The position numbers were made by a program, and so were the translations under genes. The notes under the pieces are model-generated. The model did not search any database. It worked only from the letters and a program-made list of their open reading frames with translations, and had not been told where the DNA came from. 64,000 bases of DNA from Novosphingobium chloroacetimidivorans (lineage in GTDB: Bacteria; Pseudomonadota; Alphaproteobacteria; Sphingomonadales; Sphingomonadaceae). The stretch is from the NCBI RefSeq assembly GCF_014204535.1, contig NZ_JACHLR010000007.1:62001-126000 (forward strand), in the 5' to 3' direction. Below are positions 1 to 7,971 of the stretch, piece after piece (within the stretch, counting starts at the first letter, position 1; the number at the start of each line of letters is the position of its first letter).

Positions 1-903
1 GGGGCGATCCTGATCAACTTGCGCCAGCAGCTCGATCCCTCGCGTACGTTCAAGAAGTTGACGTATCGGGCCGGCGTCGAGTTCGACCTTGCACCCCAGT
101 CGCTGCTGTACGCGAGCTATGAGACGGGCTTCAAATCCGGTGGCTTCTTCGCATCGATCGTCGATCCGGTCTACCAGCCTGAAACGATCAACGCGATCAC
201 GCTGGGCTCCAAGAACCGCTTCCTCGACAACAAGCTGCAGCTGAACATCGAGGCCTTCTGGTGGGATTACAAGGATCAGCAGGTCTCGCAGTTCAAGGCG
301 ACTCCCGTGCCCGGACAGCCGGGTAACACCATCCTGGAGTTCGCCACCGTCAACGTGGGCAAAACGCGCGTTCGCGGTGTCGAGATCGAGGGCGTGGCAC
401 GGGTGGCCGAGAACACCACCTTGAACGCGACCGTGCAGTACCTCGATGCGAAGTATCGTGATTTCGCCTTCGACACGCCCTTTGCCGCGGGCCCGCCGGT
501 CACCGGATGCCCGGTCCAGGTCGGGGCAAGCGGGTATACGGTGAACTGCACCGGCCGCCGGGCGATCAACGCGCCTGAGTGGACGATCAACGCCGGCATC
601 GAGCAGGCGTTCGACATCGCCGGAGGTCGCCTGGTGTTCAATCTCGACGGCCGCTACGAGTCCTCCTCGTACAAGGGCTTCGAGCAGCTGCCGGGCATGA
701 AGCAGGACGGGTACTTCCTGGGCAACGCGCAGGTACAGTACGCCTTCGCCGGCTCGCGCCTCACCATCGGCGCGTTCGTGAATAACATCACGAACGAGAA
801 GGTGATCAACTTCGCGACGCCGCATGTGGTCGCGCCGTCGCTCATCATCAACAGCTTGCGTCCGCCACGCTTCTACGGCGTGCGGGCCGGGGTCAAGTTC
901 TGA
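1..903 (+). CDS. TonB-dependent receptor, C-terminal part (5' end outside window)
   Basis: This is the last 300 codons of an outer-membrane TonB-dependent receptor; the reading frame is open to the first base, so the plug and first barrel strands lie upstream. Seen: alternating amphipathic beta-strand segments, the motif INAPEWTINAG typical of late barrel strands in sphingomonad receptors, and a terminal segment ending FYGVRAGVKF with the aromatic C-terminal residue used for BAM-dependent outer-membrane insertion. It sits just upstream of an aromatic catabolic island, so import of an aromatic substrate is a reasonable guess, but the barrel end does not reveal the ligand. A strong hairpin follows the stop codon. 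Confidence 0.9.
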   Translation, partial: GAILINLRQQLDPSRTFKKLTYRAGVEFDLAPQSLLYASYETGFKSGGFFASIVDPVYQPETINAITLGSKNRFLDNKLQLNIEAFWWDYKDQQVSQFKATPVPGQPGNTILEFATVNVGKTRVRGVEIEGVARVAENTTLNATVQYLDAKYRDFAFDTPFAAGPPVTGCPVQVGASGYTVNCTGRRAINAPEWTINAGIEQAFDIAGGRLVFNLDGRYESSSYKGFEQLPGMKQDGYFLGNAQVQYAFAGSRLTIGAFVNNITNEKVINFATPHVVAPSLIINSLRPPRFYGVRAGVKF

Positions 904-911
904 CCAGACCC

Positions 912-937
912 GAGCGCGGCGCTTCGGCGCCGCGCTC
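912..937 (+). terminator. Stem-loop with TTCG tetraloop after the receptor
   Basis: A perfect 11-bp GC stem closes a TTCG loop flanked by C and G, the very stable UUCG tetraloop in RNA. It begins 9 bases after the stop codon at 903. There is no clear T-run after it, so it may act in termination or 3'-end protection. Confidence 0.7.
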
Positions 938-1051
938 ACATGCTGTGCCGCGGTCGTCGTGACGGCGGATACGTGAGCCCGGCTCGACCGGCATGGGTCC
1001 CGCCGCCGCGGTAGGCCCTCCTTGCACGATCGGTCCGCATGGCGGGAGCGC

Positions 1052-1708
1052 ATGGCGAAATCTGAACCCGAGAAGGCCGTCCCGCGCAGTGCCGGCCGCC
1101 CACGCAGCGAAGAGACGCGCCGGCTGATCCTGCAGTCCACGCTGGATCTGCTGCGCCTGGAAACGCTCTCTTCCATCACGGTCGAGGCCATCGCCCGCCA
1201 GGCGGGAGTCAGCAAGGCGACGATCTACCGCTGGTGGAACTCCAAGGCGTTGATCGTGGTCGATGCCTTCGTCGAACATCATATCGTGCGTACGCCGCTG
1301 CGGCGCGACCTCTGTCCGCGCGAGGCGATTGCCCAGCACATGCGCGATCTGGTGGAGCAGTACTCCGGGTTCGGCGGGCAGCTTGTCGGGCAGATCATCG
1401 CCGAAGGGCGATCCGACGAGACGATCGCGCGCGAGTTCCGGTCGCGCTTCCATTACGGCCGCCGCGCCGTCGTGCGCGAAGTGCTGGAGGAGTGGCGGCT
1501 GACCGGCGACATCGCGCCCCAGACGAATACCGAGATGCTGATGGACCTGCTGTACGGGCCTATCTACATGCGTCTGATGCTGGGCCACGCGCCTCTGGAC
1601 GAACGTTTCGTCGAGGATCTGCAGGTCTACGTCTTCGAGCTTCTGGATGCGGCAAAGGCTTGCGCGATCGATCCTGCGCCGGACGCGAGCCAGTCAGGAG
1701 GAGGGTAG
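1052..1708 (+). CDS. TetR/AcrR family transcriptional regulator
   Basis: A 218-residue one-component repressor. The N-terminal helix-turn-helix is clear: ITVEAIARQAGVSKATIYRWW, followed by SKALIV, the standard TetR signature; the remaining residues form the helical ligand-binding domain, which predicts no ligand. The ATG at 1052 is preferred over the TTG at 1022 because the extra N-terminal residues are poor in family features and GGGAG lies just before 1052, although the spacing is short. Its 3' end overlaps the convergent GntR gene by 15 bases. It probably controls the upstream receptor or the aromatic genes, but its own target is not shown by the sequence. Confidence 0.85.
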   Translation: MAKSEPEKAVPRSAGRPRSEETRRLILQSTLDLLRLETLSSITVEAIARQAGVSKATIYRWWNSKALIVVDAFVEHHIVRTPLRRDLCPREAIAQHMRDLVEQYSGFGGQLVGQIIAEGRSDETIAREFRSRFHYGRRAVVREVLEEWRLTGDIAPQTNTEMLMDLLYGPIYMRLMLGHAPLDERFVEDLQVYVFELLDAAKACAIDPAPDASQSGGG

Positions 1709-2356
1709 CAGGCTGCTTCGCACCGACAGGATGTGCGCCTGCATGGCCTGCGCGGCTGCTTCCGCATCGCGCGCGGCTATGGCCTCGACCAGAGCGATGT
1801 GTTCTGCCTCGACAACTCCGCGGGGCTCCGCAGGCTCGCCGTAAACCGCGCGAACGCGCACGTCGATCGCTTGTCGGGAAGAGAGACGCATCGTATCGTG
1901 GACGGTAAGCAGCAAGCTGTTGTGGCTGGCGCCAGCCACGGCGCGGTGCAGGCGTTCGTCAAGGCGCTTCCATTGCTGGAAAGAGGCGCTGTTCCTCATG
2001 CCGTCGATGCAGGCTCGCATGATGGCGATGTCGCCCTCGTCCGCCTCCTGGGCCGCGCGCGCGGCCAGCATCGGTTCGATCAGCAGCCGTGCTTCGAACA
2101 GATCCTTGGCGGCCACCGTGGCGGGCAGTTGCTCGCCCCCGGACGGCGGAGGTGGGCCGATAAATGTCCCTTTGCCGACATGACGCCAGATCGTTCCGTC
2201 GGCTTCCATCCGCTTGAGGATGGTGCGCAGGCGGCTTCGGGTGAAGCCCATGCGCTCTGCCAGGATCGGCTCTGGCGGCAGGCGCTCCTGCCCGGTGAGA
2301 TCGAGGTCGTCGATGTAGCGGCGGAGTCTGGCGACCCCTTCGTCGATGCTGGTCAT
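1694..2356 (-). CDS. GntR family regulator with FCD ligand-binding domain
   Basis: A 220-residue FadR/FCD-subfamily GntR regulator. It has an N-terminal winged helix (PPEPILAERMGFTRSRLRTILKRMEADGTI, then a glycine-rich wing GKGTFIG) followed by the all-helical FCD domain with LFEARLLIEPMLAARAA and the metal/ligand-site region RLDERLHRAVA. The start at 2356 (MTSIDEG) is chosen over the longer frame because family members begin close to the HTH. It is divergent from the ornithine cyclodeaminase-like gene across a 162-base region with a TCAAT-N6-ATTGA repeat, so control of the 2519-6057 genes is likely. Confidence 0.85.
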   Translation of the reverse strand: MTSIDEGVARLRRYIDDLDLTGQERLPPEPILAERMGFTRSRLRTILKRMEADGTIWRHVGKGTFIGPPPPSGGEQLPATVAAKDLFEARLLIEPMLAARAAQEADEGDIAIMRACIDGMRNSASFQQWKRLDERLHRAVAGASHNSLLLTVHDTMRLSSRQAIDVRVRAVYGEPAEPRGVVEAEHIALVEAIAARDAEAAAQAMQAHILSVRSSLLPSS

Positions 2357-2408
2357 GGGCTTCCTGTCCGCGATACGGCATCGTTCCACGTTCGCTCACC
2401 ACATGCAA

Positions 2409-2424
2409 TCAATTTAGCGATTGA
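2409..2424. promoter_or_regulatory. Inverted repeat TCAAT-N6-ATTGA, candidate GntR operator
   Basis: A 5+5 inverted repeat in the divergent region between the GntR regulator and the catabolic genes. A TTGACA hexamer overlaps its right arm at 2421-2426 and could be a -35 element for the plus-strand operon, with TAGATA downstream at a shorter than ideal spacing. This is pattern evidence only. Confidence 0.3.
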
Positions 2425-2518
2425 CACGTTTTCGCTGCCGATAGATACGAGACTTGTCGTTCAGATTAGAGGTCCTGCGCGGACGAGTCCGGGCGGTGGA
2501 ACACACGAGGAGAGGTGA

Positions 2519-3523
2519 GTGGCCAACAGCAATGGACCGGTTTTCGTCTCGGGAGAGGCCGTCAAACAGGTATTCCAATGGAAGGACGCCGTAGCCGCAC
2601 TGCAAGCTGCCTATGCGCAGCCGCTATCGGTCGAGAGCGTGCCGCCGCGCACCATCGCTCAGCATGACCGGGCTTGGCTGCGCACGCTGCCGGCTGCGCC
2701 TCCGGGTGGCCGTTACTTCGGCACCAAGCTGATGGGCTCGGCAATGGCGTCGGCTTCCCCCACGGTCGAATACGTGATCGTCCTGTTCGATCGTGAGACG
2801 AGCCGCATCGCCGCGTTTGTGGATGCCAATGCGCTGACGGGCTTTCGTACCGCGGGCACCTCGGCCGCCGCGCTCGACCGACTGGCTCCTGAAGGCCCTG
2901 CGCGCCTGGCCGTGATCGGCAGCGGGCTCGAAGCATCGATGCACACTCGTGCCTTCGCGAGCATCCGGCCGCTCAGCGAAATTCGTGTGTTCAGCCCGAC
3001 GCCCGATCGCCGCGCAGCTTTCGCCGAAGCCGCGCAGAGCGACAGCGGAGTGAAGGCGACGCCGGTCGGATCGCCCGAGGAGGCGGTCGAAGGCGCCGAC
3101 ATCGTGTTGGCCGCAGCCCGCTCGCATGGCGAAGTGCCGATCCTTTACGGCGACTGGATCAAGCCGGGCGCGACGATCGTCTCGATCGGTTCAACGGTGC
3201 CTTCGCAGCGTGAGATCGACGTCTCGGTTGTCGAGCGCGCGGACCTGATCGTCTGCGATATGCTGGAAGAGGTTCTGCACGAGACCGGCGACATGATCGC
3301 CGCGAAGGCCGCCGGGATCGACGTCGCCGCCAAATCCCACTCGCTCGCCTCGCTGCTCGCCGGTGAGATCGAGCCGCAGCGGGCCGCCGCAAGGCAGGCC
3401 ATGTTCAAGTCCGTCGGCAGCGGGCTGCAGGACATCGTCGTCGCCTCGATGGTGCTGGAGCGCGCCCTTGCCGCGGGGCTGACGACGCCCCTGCCGATGA
3501 CATTCGAATCCAAGTCGATCTGA
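2519..3523 (+). CDS. Ornithine cyclodeaminase / mu-crystallin family protein
   Basis: A 334-residue NAD(P)-binding protein of the ornithine cyclodeaminase/mu-crystallin family, whose members include cyclodeaminases, alanine dehydrogenases and ketimine or imine reductases. Seen: RYFGTKLMGS in the substrate region, the family segment ALTGFRTAGTSAAALDRLAP, and the Rossmann turn VIGSGLEASMHTRAF instead of the canonical GxGxQA. The start is GTG with GAGGAGAGG a few bases upstream; an ATG start is not available nearby. It is followed after 10 bases by the DapA-family gene, so they form an operon. Its role in an aromatic island is unclear; reduction of a keto or imino intermediate is a guess. Confidence 0.8.
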   Translation: MANSNGPVFVSGEAVKQVFQWKDAVAALQAAYAQPLSVESVPPRTIAQHDRAWLRTLPAAPPGGRYFGTKLMGSAMASASPTVEYVIVLFDRETSRIAAFVDANALTGFRTAGTSAAALDRLAPEGPARLAVIGSGLEASMHTRAFASIRPLSEIRVFSPTPDRRAAFAEAAQSDSGVKATPVGSPEEAVEGADIVLAAARSHGEVPILYGDWIKPGATIVSIGSTVPSQREIDVSVVERADLIVCDMLEEVLHETGDMIAAKAAGIDVAAKSHSLASLLAGEIEPQRAAARQAMFKSVGSGLQDIVVASMVLERALAAGLTTPLPMTFESKSI

Positions 3524-3533
3524 AAGGAAGCCG

Positions 3534-4544
3534 ATGGCCAGCTATACCAAGGGAGAGGCGCGCGCCTGGGCGCGCGAGAAGTTGAACGGGGTCGCGCAAG
3601 TGACCATCCCGACGATGACCAACGACTTCAAGCGCATCAACGAAAAGGCGGTGCGTCACGACGTGCGGCTGGCGAAGGAGCATGGCTTCATCGGCTCGCT
3701 GGCGATCTCGGAAGTGCCGATGTCCGAAGACGAGCACGATCAGTTCCAGAAGATCATGATCGATGAGGCAGGCAAGGACTTCATCGTCGTCCACCATGCC
3801 GTGTTCAACACGCTCGAAGACAATATCGAGATGGTGAAGAAGGCGGAGGCCAATGGCTGTGAGCTGGTGCTGCTGGGCTATCCGCCGCATTTCTACCCCC
3901 AGTCGCTGGAAGATGTGTACCAGTACACGAAGGCGTTCTGCGATGCGACCAACCTGGCCGTCATGCTGTTCCCGATCCCCATCTGGGGCTTCACCCGCCT
4001 GGATCCGTCGGACATCCCGGTTTCGATCCTGCGCCGTCTGGTCGACGAGTGCCCCAACATCGTCGCGATCAAGGCCGAGGGCGGCCAGCCCTACATCATG
4101 TCACTGATCGAGGTGCACCGCGAGTTCCACAAGGAAGTCGTGATCGCATCGCCGCTCGAATACGAATACCTCACGATGGGCCAGCTGCTCGACATTCCGT
4201 TCTGCGGCACGAACTACAGCGCCTTCTTCGGTCCGACCATCCCGCGGGCGCATAAGTTGATCCAGCAGGGCAAGTTCGACGAGGTGACGCAGATCTTCTA
4301 CCAGATCGATCCGATGCGCCGGGCGGTCGGTTCGATCGGGTTCGGCGGGCCGGGCCTCGCCAGCCGCCTGATGTGGAAATACCAGGCCTGGCTGCAAGGC
4401 TACAACGGCGGCCCGATCCGCCACCCGCAGATGCGCGTCTACGCCAAGGATATGGCGCTGCTGCGCAATGCAACGAAGGCTGCCGGCCTGAACCCCACGA
4501 GCGATCCCGACGAGGCGTTCTTCGTCGGCCGCAACCCCTCCTGA
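3534..4544 (+). CDS. DapA-family (class I aldolase) lyase, function unassigned
   Basis: A 336-residue TIM-barrel protein of the dihydrodipicolinate synthase / N-acetylneuraminate lyase family, which forms a Schiff base with a pyruvate-like substrate. Lys180 in NIVAIKAEGG is the expected Schiff-base lysine. The residue that is Tyr in the DHDPS motif LYNVP is Phe146 here (MLFPIP), and the GTTGE loop is replaced by LAISEV. It is therefore unlikely to be a lysine-pathway enzyme. Hydratase-aldolases of aromatic side-chain or ring-cleavage pathways belong to this family and would release an aldehyde, which fits the aldehyde dehydrogenase encoded next. Confidence 0.8.
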   Translation: MASYTKGEARAWAREKLNGVAQVTIPTMTNDFKRINEKAVRHDVRLAKEHGFIGSLAISEVPMSEDEHDQFQKIMIDEAGKDFIVVHHAVFNTLEDNIEMVKKAEANGCELVLLGYPPHFYPQSLEDVYQYTKAFCDATNLAVMLFPIPIWGFTRLDPSDIPVSILRRLVDECPNIVAIKAEGGQPYIMSLIEVHREFHKEVVIASPLEYEYLTMGQLLDIPFCGTNYSAFFGPTIPRAHKLIQQGKFDEVTQIFYQIDPMRRAVGSIGFGGPGLASRLMWKYQAWLQGYNGGPIRHPQMRVYAKDMALLRNATKAAGLNPTSDPDEAFFVGRNPS

Positions 4545-4550
4545 CCCTTC

Positions 4551-4577
4551 GCCCGGTCGCGACAGACGCGGCCGGGC
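4551..4577 (+). terminator. Intercistronic stem-loop before the aldehyde dehydrogenase gene
   Basis: An 11-bp stem with one T-G wobble and a 5-base loop starts 6 bases after the DapA-family stop codon and ends 19 bases before the next start. No T-run follows, so partial attenuation or mRNA processing within the operon is as likely as full termination. Confidence 0.5.
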
Positions 4578-4596
4578 CCGATGCCGAGGCAAGACT

Positions 4597-6057
4597 ATGG
4601 TTGATCTTCAGGACAAGAGCCTGTTCCGCACCGCCGCATTCGTGGATGGGGAATGGGTTACGCAAGGGTCGGAAGGCGCACGCACGTTGCGCAATCCCGC
4701 CAACGGCGAAGCACTGGGTGAAATCCCCAGCTTGGGCGCGGAGCAGACACGCGCGGCGATCGAGGCCGCGCACCGTGCCGGCGTCGAGTGGCGGGCGCGT
4801 ACCGGCAAGGAACGCGCGATCATTCTGCGCCGCTGGTTCGACCTGATCACGGAGGCGTCCGACGACCTCGCCCGTTTGATGACGAGTGAGCAGGGCAAGC
4901 CTTTCGCCGAGGCCAAGGGCGAAGTCGCCTATGCCGCCTCGTTCATCGAGTGGTTCGCAGAGGAAGCCAAGCGCGTGAAGGGCGATGTCATGGCCGCCAC
5001 CGAGCGTGGCCGCCGCATCGTCACTCTGAAGGAGCCGGTGGGCGTCTGCGTCGCGATCACGCCCTGGAACTTCCCCGCGGCAATGATCACCCGCAAGGCC
5101 GGTCCGGCGCTGGCCGCGGGCTGCACGATGGTGATCAAGCCTGCCGAGCAGACCCCGCTGACAGCGCTTGCACTGGTGGAGCTTGCCCATCGCGCGGGCG
5201 TGCCCGCGGGTGTCCTCAACGTGGTGACCGGCCGTTCGCGCGTGATCGGTGCCGAGCTGACGGGCAATCCGCTGGTCCGCAAGATCACCTTCACCGGCTC
5301 CACCGAAGTGGGGCGCATCCTGATCGCCCAGTCGTCAGAGACGATCAAGAAGCTGTCGATGGAACTGGGCGGGAACGCGCCGTTCATCGTGTTCGACGAC
5401 GCCGATGTCGATGAGGCCGTCGCCGGCCTGATCGCCACCAAGTACCGCAACACCGGACAGGCCTGCATCAGTGCCAACCGCGTCTATGTGCAGGATGGCA
5501 TCTACGACGCCTTCGCATCCGCGCTCGCCGAGGCGGTCGGCAAGCTGAAGGTGGGCAACGGGTTCGAGCCGGGCGTCCAGCAAGGGCCGTTGATCGACCA
5601 GGGCGCGGTCGACAAGGTGGAAGCGCACATCGCCGATGCGGTGGGCGCCGGCGCGACGGTGGCGCAAGGCGGCAAGCGCCACGAACTCGGCGGGTTCTTC
5701 TTCGAGCCGACGGTCCTAACCGGCGTGACGCAGGACATGCTGATCTGCCGCGAGGAGACGTTTGGCCCCGTCGCTCCGCTGATCCGCTTCCAGGACGAGG
5801 CGGAAGTGATCCGCCTGGCGAACGACACCGAGTACGGCCTGGCCGCCTACCTCTTCGCCAAGGAAGCATCCCGCATCTGGCGCGTTGCGGCGGCGCTCGA
5901 GGCGGGCATGGTCGGCATCAACACCGGCCTGATCTCCAACGAGGTGGCGCCCTTCGGTGGCGTGAAGCAGTCCGGCCTTGGCCGCGAAGGCTCGATCTAT
6001 GGGATCGATGAGTACCTCGAGCTGAAGTACCTCGCCTGGAACGGCGCCTCGATCTAA
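4597..6057 (+). CDS. NAD(P)-dependent aldehyde dehydrogenase, succinate-semialdehyde dehydrogenase type
   Basis: A 486-residue aldehyde dehydrogenase matching the GabD/SSADH length. Catalytic elements are intact: oxyanion Asn158 in ITPWNFP, cofactor Lys181 in VIKPAEQTPL, FTGSTEVG at 232-239, general base Glu256 in MELGGNAP, and nucleophile Cys290 in NTGQACISANR. It oxidises an aldehyde to its acid in the cytoplasm. Placed behind a hydratase-aldolase-like gene, it may oxidise an aromatic aldehyde or a semialdehyde released there, but the substrate cannot be read from motifs. The ATG at 4597 has a GAGG sequence upstream. Confidence 0.9.
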   Translation: MVDLQDKSLFRTAAFVDGEWVTQGSEGARTLRNPANGEALGEIPSLGAEQTRAAIEAAHRAGVEWRARTGKERAIILRRWFDLITEASDDLARLMTSEQGKPFAEAKGEVAYAASFIEWFAEEAKRVKGDVMAATERGRRIVTLKEPVGVCVAITPWNFPAAMITRKAGPALAAGCTMVIKPAEQTPLTALALVELAHRAGVPAGVLNVVTGRSRVIGAELTGNPLVRKITFTGSTEVGRILIAQSSETIKKLSMELGGNAPFIVFDDADVDEAVAGLIATKYRNTGQACISANRVYVQDGIYDAFASALAEAVGKLKVGNGFEPGVQQGPLIDQGAVDKVEAHIADAVGAGATVAQGGKRHELGGFFFEPTVLTGVTQDMLICREETFGPVAPLIRFQDEAEVIRLANDTEYGLAAYLFAKEASRIWRVAAALEAGMVGINTGLISNEVAPFGGVKQSGLGREGSIYGIDEYLELKYLAWNGASI

Positions 6058-6062
6058 GTGAA

Positions 6063-6095
6063 CGCCCTCGTCCGGCAGCATGTCGGGCGAGGGCG
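6063..6095 (+). terminator. Stem-loop after the aldehyde dehydrogenase gene
   Basis: CGCCCTCG and CGAGGGCG pair perfectly, with a further internal CCG/CGG pairing, 5 bases after the stop codon. It lacks a T-run, but its position suggests the end of the 2519-6057 operon. Confidence 0.6.
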
Positions 6096-6175
6096 ATCGC
6101 GAGCCGGCAGTGTCGACGATCGCTCGCGCAGGCGCGGCGCCGCCACAGGTGCGCTGCTTAGAAAATGATCGCGAC

Positions 6176-6193
6176 GTATCGAAATGGCGATAC
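6176..6193. promoter_or_regulatory. Perfect inverted repeat GTATCG-N6-CGATAC upstream of the Rieske oxygenase
   Basis: Two perfect 6-base arms separated by AAATGG lie about 80 bases before the oxygenase start, in a locally AT-rich stretch. A second short hairpin, GTTGC-TTTG-GCAAC, is at 6215-6228. Both are candidates for regulator binding; the nearby MarR protein is one possible ligand-responsive partner. Confidence 0.4.
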
Positions 6194-6274
6194 CGCCAAC
6201 GCTGTGTCGTGTATGTTGCTTTGGCAACTTGAGTCGCAGCACGCGTGTGTGCAGATGAAGAGGCAGGTGCAGAG

Positions 6275-7399
6275 ATGAGTGTTCTGGCCGATCGAGAAAC
6301 GCCGCTGATCCGCAATTGCTGGTACGTGCTGGCGTTGGCTTCCGAAGCGGATCGCACGCTGCGTTCGCGCAAGGTGGCGGGGCAAGCCGTCGTGTTCTAC
6401 CGCAGGCTGGACGGCAACGTCGCAGTGCTGCGGGACCGCTGTCCCCATCGCTCGTTTCCGCTCAGCAAGGGCATCCTGGACGGCGATAGGCTGATCTGCA
6501 ACTATCATGGGTTGACGTTCGCGCCCGATGGCCGCTGCATCGCCAAGCCGACCGACCCGACCAACGCCGCGCCGCTTTCTGCCGGGACTTATCCGGTGGT
6601 TGAGCGCGATGCCGTGATCTGGATCTGGCCGGGCGATCCGGCATTGGCGGACGAGGCACTGATCCCCGCGGTTCCTTGGCTGGCGCAGGACGGTTGGGAT
6701 CTTGTCAGCGGCTATTTGCGCTTTCCGGCCAACTACGTCGCCCTGCATGAGAACCTGATGGACTTGTCGCACTTCGCATTCCTGCATGCCGGCAACATCG
6801 GCACGCCGGCTTATGCCGCCGCTCCGTTCCGGGTGAAGGTGGAGGACGGCCGCATCAACCTGCGCCGTGTTCTGGAGAATGCTCCGCTACCTTCGCTCCT
6901 GTCGGTGCCGACCGAGCTTGGCGACAAGCCCGTCACGCGGGAGACGGATACCTGGTGGATGTCGCCCGGCCTCAACCTGACGCACTCCAACGTGCACGAC
7001 CCCGATCCGGCTCCCGGTCGCCCCGGCACTTACGCGTTCAAGGTGATCCACTTCATCACGCCCGAGACGCAGAACAGCACGCACAACTTCTGGGCAGTGG
7101 CGCGCGATTTCCGCCTGGGGGACCCCGCCATTCCGGAACATACCCAAGCGTCCTTCAAGGTGGCCTTCCAGGAGGATCTCGAGGCGCTGGACTGGATAGA
7201 GACGCTCCAAGGCGAGGAAGGGCTCGAATTCGGAGAGATCCATCTCGGGTCCGATCGTGGCGGACTGCTGATGCGGCGCGAGATGAAGCGCCGGGCCTGG
7301 AGGGAAGCCGCTCCGGCCGGGTCAGGTCCCGCCGTCCGGTCCGATGTCGTCGGCCAGGCTCGCCGCCTGGACGATCATCCGAGCGAGGAAGCTGCGTAG
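6275..7399 (+). CDS. Rieske non-heme iron oxygenase, O-demethylase (VanA) type
   Basis: A 374-residue oxygenase component. The Rieske [2Fe-2S] ligands are Cys56-x-His58 and Cys75-x2-His78 (CPHRS and CNYHG). The mononuclear iron site is NLMDLSHFAFLH with Asp163, His166 and His171. Proteins of this size and architecture include vanillate and dicamba O-demethylases, which release formaldehyde from aryl methyl ethers using electrons from a separate reductase; no reductase gene is seen in the window. ATG 6275 is preferred over GTG 6245 because it has a purine-rich stretch upstream and the first residues match the family start. The last 26 codons overlap the convergent MarR gene. Confidence 0.88.
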   Translation: MSVLADRETPLIRNCWYVLALASEADRTLRSRKVAGQAVVFYRRLDGNVAVLRDRCPHRSFPLSKGILDGDRLICNYHGLTFAPDGRCIAKPTDPTNAAPLSAGTYPVVERDAVIWIWPGDPALADEALIPAVPWLAQDGWDLVSGYLRFPANYVALHENLMDLSHFAFLHAGNIGTPAYAAAPFRVKVEDGRINLRRVLENAPLPSLLSVPTELGDKPVTRETDTWWMSPGLNLTHSNVHDPDPAPGRPGTYAFKVIHFITPETQNSTHNFWAVARDFRLGDPAIPEHTQASFKVAFQEDLEALDWIETLQGEEGLEFGEIHLGSDRGGLLMRREMKRRAWREAAPAGSGPAVRSDVVGQARRLDDHPSEEAA

Positions 7400-7828
7400 C
7401 TGCACGATTTCGTCTTCTCGCAGCCCGGCGAGTAGCTGCTGCTGGCGCGCGGCCGCAATGGGCAGCGCCGCTCGGTAAGCGTCGCGTCCGGCGCCAGTGA
7501 TCGACAGGCGGTGTCGCCGGCCACGCTCCGCCGGTTCCACGCGAAGGAGGCCTCGACCTTCGAGCACCTGGATCGCGCGGCTGACCGGCGCCTTGTTCTG
7601 GCAGACCTTGTCCGCCACTTCCCTTGCCGACAGACCGTCCCGCTGCGCCAGTTGCACCAGGATGCGCCATTCCAGCACATTCAGGCCCACATGGCGCCGA
7701 TAGGAGACGGACGCGCTCGTCGACAGGCTTGCCGACAGGATGTTGATCAGCGCGGGAACGTAGGACTGCAGATCGAAAGGGGCATCAATCGGGGCTTCGA
7801 TCTGCGGAAGGGGCGGGTGACGTGCCAT
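7322..7828 (-). CDS. MarR family transcriptional regulator
   Basis: A 168-residue winged-helix regulator. Seen: the dimerisation helix at the N-terminus, LNVLEWRILVQLAQRDGLSAREVADKV, the recognition helix NKAPVSRAIQVLEGRGLL and the wing AERGRRHRLSITGAGRD. MarR proteins usually sense small phenolic ligands, which suits the island. It is convergent to the Rieske oxygenase and overlaps its coding end by 78 bases, so the pair cannot be separated by a terminator. Target genes could be this oxygenase, with the GTATCG repeat as operator, but that is inference. Confidence 0.88.
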   Translation of the reverse strand: MARHPPLPQIEAPIDAPFDLQSYVPALINILSASLSTSASVSYRRHVGLNVLEWRILVQLAQRDGLSAREVADKVCQNKAPVSRAIQVLEGRGLLRVEPAERGRRHRLSITGAGRDAYRAALPIAAARQQQLLAGLREDEIVQLRSFLARMIVQAASLADDIGPDGGT

Positions 7829-7914
7829 CAGCCCCTCTTACGCGCGCCTGGCGCTTGCACCAAATCGGCAGGATCGACGGCCTGGCGCTTGCCCCCCGTA
7901 ATCGCTATCGCAAG

Positions 7915-7949
7915 AGGGCCGACCCGCATGCCTCGGATGGGTCGGCCCT
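7915..7949 (-). terminator. Stem-loop terminator after the NmrA-type reductase gene
   Basis: An 11-bp perfect stem (AGGGCCGACCC with its complement) with a 13-base loop lies 23 bases beyond the stop codon of the minus-strand reductase gene and upstream of the MarR start. Confidence 0.7.
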
Positions 7950-7971
7950 TGCACCTGTCAGTCGCGATAGA

